From Paenibacillaceae bacterium (lineage in GTDB: Bacteria > Bacillota > Bacilli > Paenibacillales > Paenibacillaceae): DNA of 64,000 bases. Shown here piece by piece: positions 25,377 to 33,957 of this stretch. The notes under the pieces are model-generated. The model saw nothing but the letters and a program-made list of their open reading frames with translations. It ran no database searches and was not told the origin of the DNA. The stretch lies in the NCBI GenBank assembly GCA_004134985.1, contig REGQ01000007.1:1-64000 (forward strand). Direction: 5' to 3'. The number at the start of each line of letters is the position of its first letter. Within the stretch, counting starts at the first letter, position 1. Made by a program: the position numbers and the translations under genes.

Positions 25377-26264
25377 GTGAAATGGAGTCATAAGTGGCAG
25401 TTGCATTTGTTTTTGCTCCCTTCGGTTCTGCTGCTCCTGATCTACAGTTATGTGCCGCTGTTCGGTGTAGTGATCGCTTTTCAGAACTTTAAGCCTTATA
25501 AAGGTCTGTTTCATTCAGACTGGGTGGGGCTTGCCCACTTTCGCACGATGTTTGCGGATGAGATGGTTATTGGAATCATAACGAATACCTTGGTTATTGC
25601 GCTAGGAAAAATGATTCTGGGCTGGATTGTTCCGCTGATCTTTGCACTGCTGCTCAATGAAATACGGAAAGTATTGATCAAACGGACGATTCAAACGCTG
25701 GTATACTTGCCGCACTTTATGTCATGGGTAATCTTGGCGGGAATGCTGACGGATATGCTGTCTCAAAAAGGGATTATCAATCAGTTTTTAACCTCGCTTA
25801 ATCTGTCTCCTATATTTTTCCTCGGCGATGGTGACTGGTTCCGCATGACGATGATTGCAAGTGATGTATGGAAGGAATTTGGATTTGGCGCGATTATTTA
25901 TTTGGCGGCAATCGCCAGTGTAAATCCTGCTCTCTACGAGGCGGCTGAAATTGACGGAGCCAACCGCTGGCACCAAACGCTGCATGTTACGTTCCCTGCT
26001 ATTCTGCCAGTAGGAATCGTTATTGGAACGCTCGCTCTAGGCAACATCCTGAACGGGGGATTTGACCAGATTTACAATATGATGAATGCGCTGGTCTCGG
26101 ACAAGGGGGAAATCATAGATACCTATGTTTTCAAGATGGGCATTCAACAAGGGGCATTCAGCATGTCTACCGCAGTCGGACTATTCAAGTCTGTGGTGTC
26201 GTTCATAATGATAGGCATCACATACAAAATGGCAATCAAATACGCGAACTACCGAATTTTTTAA
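25377..26264 (+). CDS. carbohydrate ABC permease (LplB type)
   Basis: A 295-residue permease of the LplB/PutP group. The N-terminus KWQLHLFLLPSVLLLLIYSY and GVVIAFQNFKPYKGL are typical. The EAA loop is YEAAEIDGANRWHQTLHVTF. The start is GTG 25377 behind GAGGTGAAAG. It pairs with the LplC-type permease at 22652 and the binding protein at 23655. No ATPase is encoded nearby. Confidence 0.93.
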   Translation: MKWSHKWQLHLFLLPSVLLLLIYSYVPLFGVVIAFQNFKPYKGLFHSDWVGLAHFRTMFADEMVIGIITNTLVIALGKMILGWIVPLIFALLLNEIRKVLIKRTIQTLVYLPHFMSWVILAGMLTDMLSQKGIINQFLTSLNLSPIFFLGDGDWFRMTMIASDVWKEFGFGAIIYLAAIASVNPALYEAAEIDGANRWHQTLHVTFPAILPVGIVIGTLALGNILNGGFDQIYNMMNALVSDKGEIIDTYVFKMGIQQGAFSMSTAVGLFKSVVSFIMIGITYKMAIKYANYRIF

Positions 26265-26304
26265 GCTAAAACAATGACAGCGATGAAAGAAAAGAGATGA
26301 TATT

Positions 26305-27519
26305 ATGATGGATTCAACAATAAAAGCGCAGCTGCTTAATGAGTTGGAACATGGAACGGTATCCAAGGTGTACCACCATACTTACCAAAACATCGTGGAC
26401 AGAGTGACGGCGGACGGATATTTTGAGGAATCGCTGACCGGCGCATATGAGGGTGAATATTGCAGGACCATCGGCGGACTGGTTTCTTTATTTATTGAAA
26501 CAGGGGAGTTGGCGAAAGCCCAAGCTGTGGTTTCCTTTATCTTTGATTCCATGGAGCGCAACGGGTTAATCAAAGTGCCGCATGTGCTTGGGGAAGTGAA
26601 GTATGCGGCGGACGGGTCCGTTAAGCAGTGGGTGGGCACCGATGATCAGGTAGACGGCAGAGCCCATGTTATTATGGCTTATTCGAGACTTTGTCTGCTT
26701 ATAGATAATCCAGCTTTTGAGAACAAATACTATGACGTCGCCAAGGCAGAGATGACGGTTTTCCTTAACCAGCCTTACTTGTATTATCAGCCAGGCTCAA
26801 ACAGCAATTGGTCCTGTACAAGCATGGGACTGGTGTTCAACGGTTCCTTCGAACACAACCGGGAATTCCGGAGATGGTCCACATTTGATTTGCTCAGTCA
26901 AAGCTTTGTTGGGGCGGCCGGAGAAGCGATGCTCGAACTGGCCAAGCGGAGGGGCGACGAACTTTTTGTCACGTTTCTGCAACAGCGTATGGGAGTTTTG
27001 ACAACAGGCATCGAGCAGCATATGACTCGTGAAGTCAACGGAAAGAAAGTATATCTGGAGATGCGACTGCCTAATGGTGATTGGGGTGTGCCTTACACAG
27101 GCATGGGCTGGGTCTGCTATAGTCCGATTGCGGCACAATGGGAAGCGTTGGACAGAGAGGTGCTGGACAATACAATCGAGCTGCTGAGAGAGAAGCTGTA
27201 CCTCAGTGATCCGTTGGATCAGAGCAACAAAATTACAATGCTTGAATATGACGAGCATCATACGGTGAATCAGTCTGTTATAGGGAAATTTATGGGTTGG
27301 GATTTGGAATATAGCCAGCAGTCCGGTCAATACGACAAAATATTAAACTGGTTCCGCTTCCTGAACAATTACCATACGGATCAGGACTTGATGATGGAGC
27401 AGATTAATTACACGGACGGGCAGTGGGTGAAGGGAGATTGCGGCAATGGTGAACAATGTGTCTGGTGGTGTCTGGCCATTGCGCGATTAAGAAAGGAACT
27501 GGGTCTGCCGGTTGCTTAA
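26305..27519 (+). CDS. alpha/alpha-barrel glycosidase-like protein, unknown
   Basis: A 404-residue protein without a signal peptide. Its length, helical composition and regularly spaced Trp/Tyr/Gly clusters (NSNWSCTSMGLVFNGSF, GDWGVPYTGMGWVCYSP, GNGEQCVWWCLAIARL) suggest a six-hairpin (alpha/alpha toroid) fold like many cytosolic glycosidases, but I cannot assign a family or a catalytic residue with confidence. ATG 26305 and 26308 are both possible starts. It is the last gene of a YesMN/LplABC-type operon, so it probably processes the imported sugar. Confidence 0.75.
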   Translation: MMDSTIKAQLLNELEHGTVSKVYHHTYQNIVDRVTADGYFEESLTGAYEGEYCRTIGGLVSLFIETGELAKAQAVVSFIFDSMERNGLIKVPHVLGEVKYAADGSVKQWVGTDDQVDGRAHVIMAYSRLCLLIDNPAFENKYYDVAKAEMTVFLNQPYLYYQPGSNSNWSCTSMGLVFNGSFEHNREFRRWSTFDLLSQSFVGAAGEAMLELAKRRGDELFVTFLQQRMGVLTTGIEQHMTREVNGKKVYLEMRLPNGDWGVPYTGMGWVCYSPIAAQWEALDREVLDNTIELLREKLYLSDPLDQSNKITMLEYDEHHTVNQSVIGKFMGWDLEYSQQSGQYDKILNWFRFLNNYHTDQDLMMEQINYTDGQWVKGDCGNGEQCVWWCLAIARLRKELGLPVA

Positions 27520-27569
27520 CGTAACCATGCATGCATCGTGTTTAACGAATATGACCTTGCTAGCAAAGC

Positions 27570-27622
27570 GCAAACGCATGAACCGGGGCAGGCCGAAAGC
27601 CCGGTTCATGCGTTTGCTTTTT
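27570..27622 (+). terminator. very strong terminator of the YesMN/Lpl operon
   Basis: GCAAACGCATGAACCGGG and its exact complement CCCGGTTCATGCGTTTGC form an 18-bp perfect stem with a short loop, followed by TTTTT. Flanking GCTAGC copies extend the symmetry, so it may stop transcription from either side. Confidence 0.92.
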
Positions 27623-27629
27623 GGCTATG

Positions 27630-27917
27630 CTAGCCCCCGATGCTTGAATCACCAAGTGGCTGATGAGGCGGCTGTGGATTTCTAGGTTTCGGTCTCCCTT
27701 TCCACGACCAATAGGTCCAGATGCGAAGGACTCGCTCAACCGGTCCAGTTCGGAACCGAGTAAGATACCAGGCGCTGCCTAACAGCTGCAGAGTGTACAG
27801 GATCAAGGCAATGCCGATTCCCGCGATAACGCCAAGCTTGCCGAACAGCCCGAGGCCATAACCGTAGAAAATGGTGGTGCATACAACGGTTTGCAATAAA
27901 TAGTTGGACAGCGACAA
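27630..27917 (-). pseudogene. C-terminal remnant of a DUF418 membrane protein
   Basis: The 95-residue frame starts inside a family pattern: SLSNYLLQTVVCTTIFYGYG and GLGLFGKLG belong to the C-terminal third of DUF418/YeiB proteins, which usually have over 300 residues. An in-frame stop lies four codons before the first Leu codon, and no more of the gene is found upstream, where the promoter of the next response regulator lies. The 5' part has been lost by deletion or rearrangement. The last ~20 residues are Pro-rich. It is probably not functional. Confidence 0.8.
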
Positions 27918-27998
27918 CTTTATTTTACATTAATTTCTGTACCGCAGTTAAACGGATGTTAAGGTTAATATAGTAAAATGAAGGCGGAGGGGATGCAG

Positions 27999-28715
27999 TT
28001 GGACAACACCAATGCCAAAATCATCATTGTCGATGATGAGCGTGCAATTACAAAAATGATCGAATTGGTTCTTCGCAAAGAAGGATTTCGCTATATATAC
28101 AGCGCCGGTACGGCTGCTGAGGCAATGTCATTGCTGGACAAATACGGCGCAGATATCGTGCTGCTTGATGTGATGCTTCCGGATCAGTCCGGCTTTGAGC
28201 TTTGCCCGAAAATTAGAGAGCGGTCCGACGCTCACATTATTTATTTGACTGCAAGAACGTCTGACTTGGATATGTTGACCGGATTTGCCACTGGCGGGGA
28301 TGACTATGTAACGAAACCGTTTAACCCGCTGGCCATTGCAGCAAGGGTGAAGGCAAGGCTTAGGCGGGGAACACTTCCGGTGCAGCAGTCGGTCGAAAAG
28401 ACGCGTCAGCGTTACGATTTCGGCAGATTTGTACTGGATGATGCTGCGGGGGAATTAACCGTATGCGGCAAGCCGGTTGCTTGTCCGGCGATGGTATATC
28501 AATTGCTGCATTTTCTGTGCAGACACCCGAACCTTGTCTTCTCCAAGGCACAACTGTATGAATCGGTATGGGGAATGGAGGGAATTGGGGAAGATAATAC
28601 GGTCATGGTCCATATTCGCAAGATCCGTGAGAAAATCGAGGCTAATCCAAGCGACCCACAATTGCTGCTGACCGTTCGCGGGCTGGGCTATAAGCTCGTC
28701 AGGGAGGAAGTGTAG
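27999..28715 (+). CDS. OmpR-family response regulator (VanR-like)
   Basis: A response regulator of about 238 residues. The receiver has VDDE with D12/D13, phospho-acceptor D57 in IVLLDVMLPD, and VTKPF. The C-terminal winged helix has VFSKAQLYESVWG and LLTVRGLGYKLV. The start is uncertain: TTG 27999 has GGAGGGG at the best distance, ATG 27993 touches it, and ATG 27978 overlaps a -10-like sequence (TAATAT at 27966-27972). Its stop overlaps the GTG start of the kinase by one base. Its targets are not evident. Confidence 0.92.
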   Translation: MDNTNAKIIIVDDERAITKMIELVLRKEGFRYIYSAGTAAEAMSLLDKYGADIVLLDVMLPDQSGFELCPKIRERSDAHIIYLTARTSDLDMLTGFATGGDDYVTKPFNPLAIAARVKARLRRGTLPVQQSVEKTRQRYDFGRFVLDDAAGELTVCGKPVACPAMVYQLLHFLCRHPNLVFSKAQLYESVWGMEGIGEDNTVMVHIRKIREKIEANPSDPQLLLTVRGLGYKLVREEV

Positions 28716-30445
28716 TGCGCAGTATTCGAAGGAGGCTGGCGCTGCATTTTACTTCGCAGTTTGTGCTGCTCCTGTTCTTCGTGGCCACGTTGGTCATTAT
28801 TACGCTGCTAGTCATTATGCAATTGCTCATCAATGCGGATATTAAACGGACATTCCCGATCGGGGCGCTGGATGCGATTCTACTGGATACTACCGTGGGG
28901 GAGGAACGCATTCACGTGCCGCAGCGCTGGATTGACCAGTTAACGGATCGGCATTACTGGCTGCAAGTTGTCGATCAGAACGGCAAGGTGCGATTTGCGA
29001 TTAATACCCCGGCTGATTTGAAATCTTCCTATAATACTGGGGAATTGCTGGAGATCAAACAGAAGGAGAGCTATGGTCCGTACGATGTGCTGTCTGCGTA
29101 CGATAGGGACAGAAAGGAGCCGTTACTGTTCCTGCTGGGCTTTGAAAACGAAAATAAAAAAGTGCTGGAGGCGCTCTTCCAACAACATGCCGAAGACGGA
29201 CTGCTGCCTGTCGCCGACTTGCCGCAGATCGACCAAGCTCTGAGGGAGTCGGGAAATTCGCTGCAGATCATGGATGAATCCGGTCGAATTGTACAGTCCG
29301 CAGGGGAGGCTTATGATGAGACGATGTATCGTCCGCTTGATTTTTATCAAGTGGAAGCAGTGCAGGGGGAGACCTTGTCGATTTTTCACGATACAGAATC
29401 AGGATTGTTCTGGCTGCTGCAACGGGAGAAAAGCAAAATGTTCATCGGACAGCCCTTATTAAAAGAGGCCATTATGTATTTGAGCTTTTTTGGCGTTGTG
29501 GTGCTGCTGTTCACGCTGTTCATCTCGATGTATCACGGCTATCGATATGGGAGACCGTTGCTGTTGTTTATCGAGTGGTTCAACCGACTCGGCAGCGGCA
29601 GGTATGAAGAGGCGCTTTCCAATAAAGAGCGCAAGCGGCTGTATCGCCGAAATGGGAAACTTCGCCGCCGCTACAAGCTGTATAAAGAGGTGATTGAAGG
29701 GTTTCATGATATGGCGGCCAGACTGAATGATGCCAGAGTGGAACGGCTGCGTCTGGAGAAGACGAGGGAAGAATGGATGACGGGCATCTCTCATGACTTG
29801 CGAACCCCGCTCAGCTCGATTCAAGGTTATGGCCATTTGATGGAGAGCGGGCAATTTCAATGGACGGAAGAGGAGTTGGAAGAAATCGGCGGGACGATTC
29901 GCGAGAAAAGCGATTATATGCTCGATTTGATTCAGGACTTCTCGCTGGCCTTTCAACTGCAAAATCAGGCTGTGCCCTTCGAGATGGAACAAGTGGAGGC
30001 GGGAGAGTTCGTCAGGCGAATTGTCCTGAAGTATGTCAACGACCGGACGATGCAGCAGGTGACGTTTGACTATGAAGAAAGTGAGCGGCCGCTTGCCCTG
30101 CAGGCCAATCCCAAATGGTTTACGCGGATGCTCGACAACATTATCATCAACGCGGTGAAGCATAATCCCGCCGGTACAGTCATTACGGTAGCGACGGTAC
30201 GCGATGGCAAGGATGCGGTTATTTCCATCGGGGACAACGGCGTGGGGATGAATGAGGAAACGCGCAACAGTCTTTTTGACCGCTACTATCGGGGAACGAA
30301 TACCGAGGAAGGCGCAGATGGCGCGGGTCTGGGCATGAACATTGCCAAATCGATTGCCTTGGCACACCGCGGCAGCATCGAGGTGTCGTCAGCGGAAGAG
30401 TGTGGCACCACCATTACACTCCGTTTTCCTTGCGATCCAATTTAG
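28715..30445 (+). CDS. membrane sensor histidine kinase
   Basis: A 576-residue sensor kinase starting at GTG 28715. Two membrane segments (residues ~14-40 and ~252-275) enclose an outside domain of about 210 residues. A basic HAMP-like stretch follows, rich in Arg and Lys (ERKRLYRRNGKLRRRYKLYK). The phosphotransfer box is ISHDLRTPLSSIQGYG with H360. The ATPase has NIIINAVKHNP, GDNGVGM and GAGLGMNIAKSIA. It is the partner of the regulator that precedes it. Confidence 0.93.
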   Translation: MRSIRRRLALHFTSQFVLLLFFVATLVIITLLVIMQLLINADIKRTFPIGALDAILLDTTVGEERIHVPQRWIDQLTDRHYWLQVVDQNGKVRFAINTPADLKSSYNTGELLEIKQKESYGPYDVLSAYDRDRKEPLLFLLGFENENKKVLEALFQQHAEDGLLPVADLPQIDQALRESGNSLQIMDESGRIVQSAGEAYDETMYRPLDFYQVEAVQGETLSIFHDTESGLFWLLQREKSKMFIGQPLLKEAIMYLSFFGVVVLLFTLFISMYHGYRYGRPLLLFIEWFNRLGSGRYEEALSNKERKRLYRRNGKLRRRYKLYKEVIEGFHDMAARLNDARVERLRLEKTREEWMTGISHDLRTPLSSIQGYGHLMESGQFQWTEEELEEIGGTIREKSDYMLDLIQDFSLAFQLQNQAVPFEMEQVEAGEFVRRIVLKYVNDRTMQQVTFDYEESERPLALQANPKWFTRMLDNIIINAVKHNPAGTVITVATVRDGKDAVISIGDNGVGMNEETRNSLFDRYYRGTNTEEGADGAGLGMNIAKSIALAHRGSIEVSSAEECGTTITLRFPCDPI

Positions 30446-30501
30446 TGTGTGCTAAGAGAACAGAAATCGATGTGGAGGATGTGCAAACAGTTATGTATAG
30501 C

Positions 30502-30536
30502 AAAAAGATCTTGCTGCTGACAAGATCTTTTTTTTG
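30502..30536 (+). terminator. terminator of the second OmpR-type pair
   Basis: AAAAGATCTTG and CAAGATCTTTT pair perfectly around a 7-base loop, followed by a T run. It lies 57 bases past the kinase stop. Confidence 0.88.
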
Positions 30537-30676
30537 TTGGATTTTTAAGAATTTTGATAAATTCTTTATATTTGGGGGATGTATAGGCGCTTTATAATAA
30601 GAACAGTCATAGTAGCTTCGCTGATTTTCTCCTATACGAAGGTTGAATTTGAAGAAGAGTTAAGGAGGGTGTGCCC

Positions 30677-32299
30677 ATGTTTTCGAATAAAATCATATAT
30701 ATCCGAGATTATACCCAAGTCTCAGATGAGGATAGCGCCGCCGGCATCCGTGAAGCGATTCAAACAGCGGTTGAGTCGGGTGCTGAGCGAGTTGTATTTG
30801 AACCGGGAAGATATAAGCTAATGTCTGTAGAACGGTTGCAAACCGAGGGGATGGTGCATGATGCGGGCAGCGGCAATGAGCAGTTTAAAGAATGCCATCT
30901 TACGGTGAACGGCTCTACAGGGTTGACATTGCAAGGCGCCGTAGACGAGTATGGTCATCCGGCGACGGTGTTGGTTGGTTACAATGACGGGACGATCCAT
31001 GGTCATTTGCCAGCAATTCTATGGTGTGAGGACAATGAGCGCTTAGCGCTGCGGAATATCGCTTTCACGCGGGAACCTGCATTCGCCTCAGCGGGAGTTG
31101 TCATAGCGCATACGGAAGCGTCGATTACGGTCGAGGTTTTTGCGGGGAATCCTTGCTACGAAGGAATGGGGACTTATTGCATGAACCGATTGGACCCTGC
31201 CACGGGCGCGCTGATCGGGGAGAGTGTGACTTACGGCGGAGGCGCGGATGCGGCATGGAAGCAGGTGGGAGAACGTACGCTTGTTTTACATAGCGAGAGC
31301 GTTGCTGCGAAGGTACGACTAGGAGAGTATCTTTCTTGGCACCAAGGCGCGCAGACGGATTTCCAGACCTATTTTGCAAGATGTGACCATCTTGAATTGA
31401 GCAATGTTCGTATAATGAATGCTAACGGTTTTGCCATGCTGGCGGAGAGCTGCCGACATATTAAAGCCGATCGCGTTGTATTCAAGCCTGATGGGAACCG
31501 TCTGTTCACTGCGCCACGGGATGCCTGGAAGCTGTTTAAGTGCGGCGGGCAAATCGATATTAGTAGAATGTATGTTGAAGGCGTCCGAATGGATGGGCAA
31601 AATATTCAAAGCAATTGGCTGTTTTTCCAAAGCAGAGTCGCTGCGGATGAAGCACTGTTCTTCGGCAAATATACATTTGCTGAACTGCTGCCGGACAGCC
31701 ATATTGAATTCTATAATGGTGAGCACATGGATAAGAGAGTGATCGCTGATTGGACGCATGAGGGGAAGCGGGAGGGTGGACATCTGTACAGGATCCGCTT
31801 CACCCAGGCTATTCCCGATTACACGGTTCAAGGTTCTCTCTGCGCGGCGGATTGCTGGGAGGCCGACAGCTATGTATGTGTGGATTCGGAATTTGTCAAC
31901 ATTGCCGGGGCTGGGCATCTGGTCAGAAATGATCATGTGACGATCAAGGGCTGCACCTATCGGAATACGATGAATCCAGGAATACTTCTGGGCGCCGAGC
32001 TCCCGACACATGCCGAAGGCGGACATGCAACAAATATTCATATCGAGGACTGCGAATTTGATCATTGCGGTTTTTATCCGCGATATGGGGCGAGTGGCTG
32101 TATTGGTATCAAGTCCTCCGGATTTGAAGGGAAGCATAATCGTCATATTACGATTATTGGCAATCGGTTCCGCAACGCGTCAATTGGAATTCATGCGATT
32201 GATGCAGACGACGTTACAGTGAAACACAATCATTACACCAATGTTGACCAAATGCTCGTAATTCAACCGGGTGTAACGGGCAAGATCCACGTTGAATAG
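30677..32299 (+). CDS. right-handed parallel beta-helix protein, paralogue 1
   Basis: A 540-residue protein without a signal peptide. The N-terminus resembles the start of pectate-lyase-like helices (AGIREAIQTAVESGAERVVF, EPGRYKL), and the second half has many short beta-strand repeats. It is clearly a paralogue of the protein at 42146: both share FTAPRDAWK near residue 277, VEGVRMDGQN, and similar SEFxNIAG and C-terminal NRxI blocks. The general layout recalls GH110 alpha-galactosidases, which are beta-helix enzymes, but this is only an analogy. ATG 30677 follows AAGGAGGG. It is convergent with the YesN gene and likely belongs to the same polysaccharide locus. Confidence 0.85.
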   Translation: MFSNKIIYIRDYTQVSDEDSAAGIREAIQTAVESGAERVVFEPGRYKLMSVERLQTEGMVHDAGSGNEQFKECHLTVNGSTGLTLQGAVDEYGHPATVLVGYNDGTIHGHLPAILWCEDNERLALRNIAFTREPAFASAGVVIAHTEASITVEVFAGNPCYEGMGTYCMNRLDPATGALIGESVTYGGGADAAWKQVGERTLVLHSESVAAKVRLGEYLSWHQGAQTDFQTYFARCDHLELSNVRIMNANGFAMLAESCRHIKADRVVFKPDGNRLFTAPRDAWKLFKCGGQIDISRMYVEGVRMDGQNIQSNWLFFQSRVAADEALFFGKYTFAELLPDSHIEFYNGEHMDKRVIADWTHEGKREGGHLYRIRFTQAIPDYTVQGSLCAADCWEADSYVCVDSEFVNIAGAGHLVRNDHVTIKGCTYRNTMNPGILLGAELPTHAEGGHATNIHIEDCEFDHCGFYPRYGASGCIGIKSSGFEGKHNRHITIIGNRFRNASIGIHAIDADDVTVKHNHYTNVDQMLVIQPGVTGKIHVE

Positions 32300-32301
32300 G
32301 A

Positions 32302-32340
32302 GGAATAAGGACCAGCGGCACTGTTGCAGATCCTTATTCC
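32302..32340. terminator. bidirectional hairpin between convergent genes
   Basis: GGAATAAGGA and TCCTTATTCC pair perfectly (10 bp, 19-base loop) between the ends of the beta-helix gene and the yesN-type gene. T runs are short, so termination is likely but not certain. Confidence 0.6.
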
Positions 32341-32346
32341 TAAAGC

Positions 32347-33957
32347 TTAACGCTCCACCATCGGTTGGTGGGCATGCTTGTACTCATTAGGGGTTATTCC
32401 GGTGTATTTCTTGAAGAGAGTACAGAAGTATGAGTAGCTGCGGAAGCCTACCTTGGAAGCCAGCTCATAGTTGCGGTATTGTCCTGTTTGCAAAAAATGC
32501 TTGGCCATTTCCATGCGCTGCTCGAGAATATAGTCTACGATGGAGACGCCGACTTCTTTTTTGAACAATTGTCCCAGGTAAGAAGGGCTGAGTTGGACCT
32601 TGAAGGCAATTGTCTCCGCGTTAAGCTCATCACTCAGATGTGTCTTAATGTACTGAATGGCCGCCGAAAGCTCGTGTCTCAGCTGAAGCGAGGGCAAGCG
32701 TTGTCTGCGCATATCGATAAACCGAGCGATTACGGCATCGAGCGCACGAAGGAAAGATGTCTCGTATTTCAGATTAAGCGGCTTAAGGGGATGGGGCTCG
32801 TGCCACGCATTTCCTGCGGCGGGAAGCTGTTCTAATGACTCGAGCCAATGAAGAGCTGCCTGAGGCTCAGGCTTGTATAACAGGAATTCATGGCGAGTCA
32901 TGCTGCTCCAATCCTCATACACCGGTTCTTCCTGCGTAAGGATTAACGCCTCCAGCCGCTCCTCTAATTTAAGTAGTATTTTATCCGGGACAGCGTGGAA
33001 AGGGAGCGCTTGATCGGTAAATACAGGCTCAGCCGCATCCGAGTAAAAGTGATGAATTCGATATTTAATTGCCTCCTTGTAGACGCTCCCAAGCGATGCG
33101 ATCGACGAGAACGGCCGGCTAACTGTGATGAGAAGTCGAAGCTTGAGATATTGTGCCAAGGAGTTCGACAACTTGCGTATGAAGAGAACGATGTTTTCTT
33201 TAAGCAAGCGATCAGTTGATTGCTGGCCTGTCAGCAGCAGAACGAATCGTCCGAACGAGACTGGGAACAACTCGAACCCACAAGGGAAATCAGCTTCCGC
33301 ACATTCTCGAACGATTTCCAGCATGCTGAATTCTACCAAGGAGCGATCTTTAGGCGGATATCGTTGCTCAAACAGGACGAGTTCATCGACGCTGCATTCC
33401 AGCACCATATAGGAAGGCGCTACGAGTTCTATGCCGAGACTTTTCCCGCGGGCTATAATTTCTTCGGGTTGCGCTAGCAGCGAGGACTGTATGTCCTCGA
33501 AAAACTTTTGCCGCAGCGGGTACTGATAATTGAGTACGAGCGACTTATAGCTTTGTTCGGTTGTCGTTAAGCGGATCGTCTTGTCGAGTTCCTCGCAAGC
33601 CTTTGATAACGCTGATCTCAGCTCATCAGCTGCAATCGGCGATTTCAGAATGTAGCCGTCGGCTCCACTGCGGATCGCTTCCTGAGCGAAAGAAAAATCG
33701 CGATGGGCGGTCAGCATAATGCAGCGGATGCGCGGGAATTCCTGCTTGAGCAGGTGCAGCAGCTCCACCCCGTCCATTAGCGGCATTGTAATATCGAGCA
33801 GTGCGATGTCAGGCTCTACGGAGCGGCAGAGCTCTAGCGCCTCGATGCCATTCTCCGCCTCATCCAGGATTGTATAGCCCCAGTCTGCCCATGGGAACTG
33901 CGTTCGCATATGCTGACGAGCCAACTGTTCGTCATCTACGATCAAGATGGTCTTCAT
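32347..33957 (-). CDS. YesN-type response regulator with AraC domain
   Basis: A 536-residue regulator. The receiver has D8/D9 and phospho-acceptor D55 in IALLDITMPLMDG, and KSP in place of the usual KP after the last strand (YILKSPIA). The AraC pair at the C-terminus reads AETIAFKVQLSPSYLGQLFK and ASKVGFRSYSYFCTLFKKYT. Start ATG 33957 lies inside the end of the kinase gene (26-base overlap), behind GGGGG. It probably activates the divergent GH16 operon through the 20-bp-period direct repeat at 35770. Confidence 0.93.
   Translation of the reverse strand: MKTILIVDDEQLARQHMRTQFPWADWGYTILDEAENGIEALELCRSVEPDIALLDITMPLMDGVELLHLLKQEFPRIRCIMLTAHRDFSFAQEAIRSGADGYILKSPIAADELRSALSKACEELDKTIRLTTTEQSYKSLVLNYQYPLRQKFFEDIQSSLLAQPEEIIARGKSLGIELVAPSYMVLECSVDELVLFEQRYPPKDRSLVEFSMLEIVRECAEADFPCGFELFPVSFGRFVLLLTGQQSTDRLLKENIVLFIRKLSNSLAQYLKLRLLITVSRPFSSIASLGSVYKEAIKYRIHHFYSDAAEPVFTDQALPFHAVPDKILLKLEERLEALILTQEEPVYEDWSSMTRHEFLLYKPEPQAALHWLESLEQLPAAGNAWHEPHPLKPLNLKYETSFLRALDAVIARFIDMRRQRLPSLQLRHELSAAIQYIKTHLSDELNAETIAFKVQLSPSYLGQLFKKEVGVSIVDYILEQRMEMAKHFLQTGQYRNYELASKVGFRSYSYFCTLFKKYTGITPNEYKHAHQPMVER

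Noticed and set aside
29459-30367. Long minus-strand frame of 302 codons opposite the histidine kinase
   Set aside because: It is the reverse shadow of a clear kinase gene with intact H, N and G boxes.
30579-30821. Plus-strand frame of 80 codons overlapping the first beta-helix gene
   Set aside because: It overlaps the well-supported gene start at 30677 in another frame and has no ribosome site.
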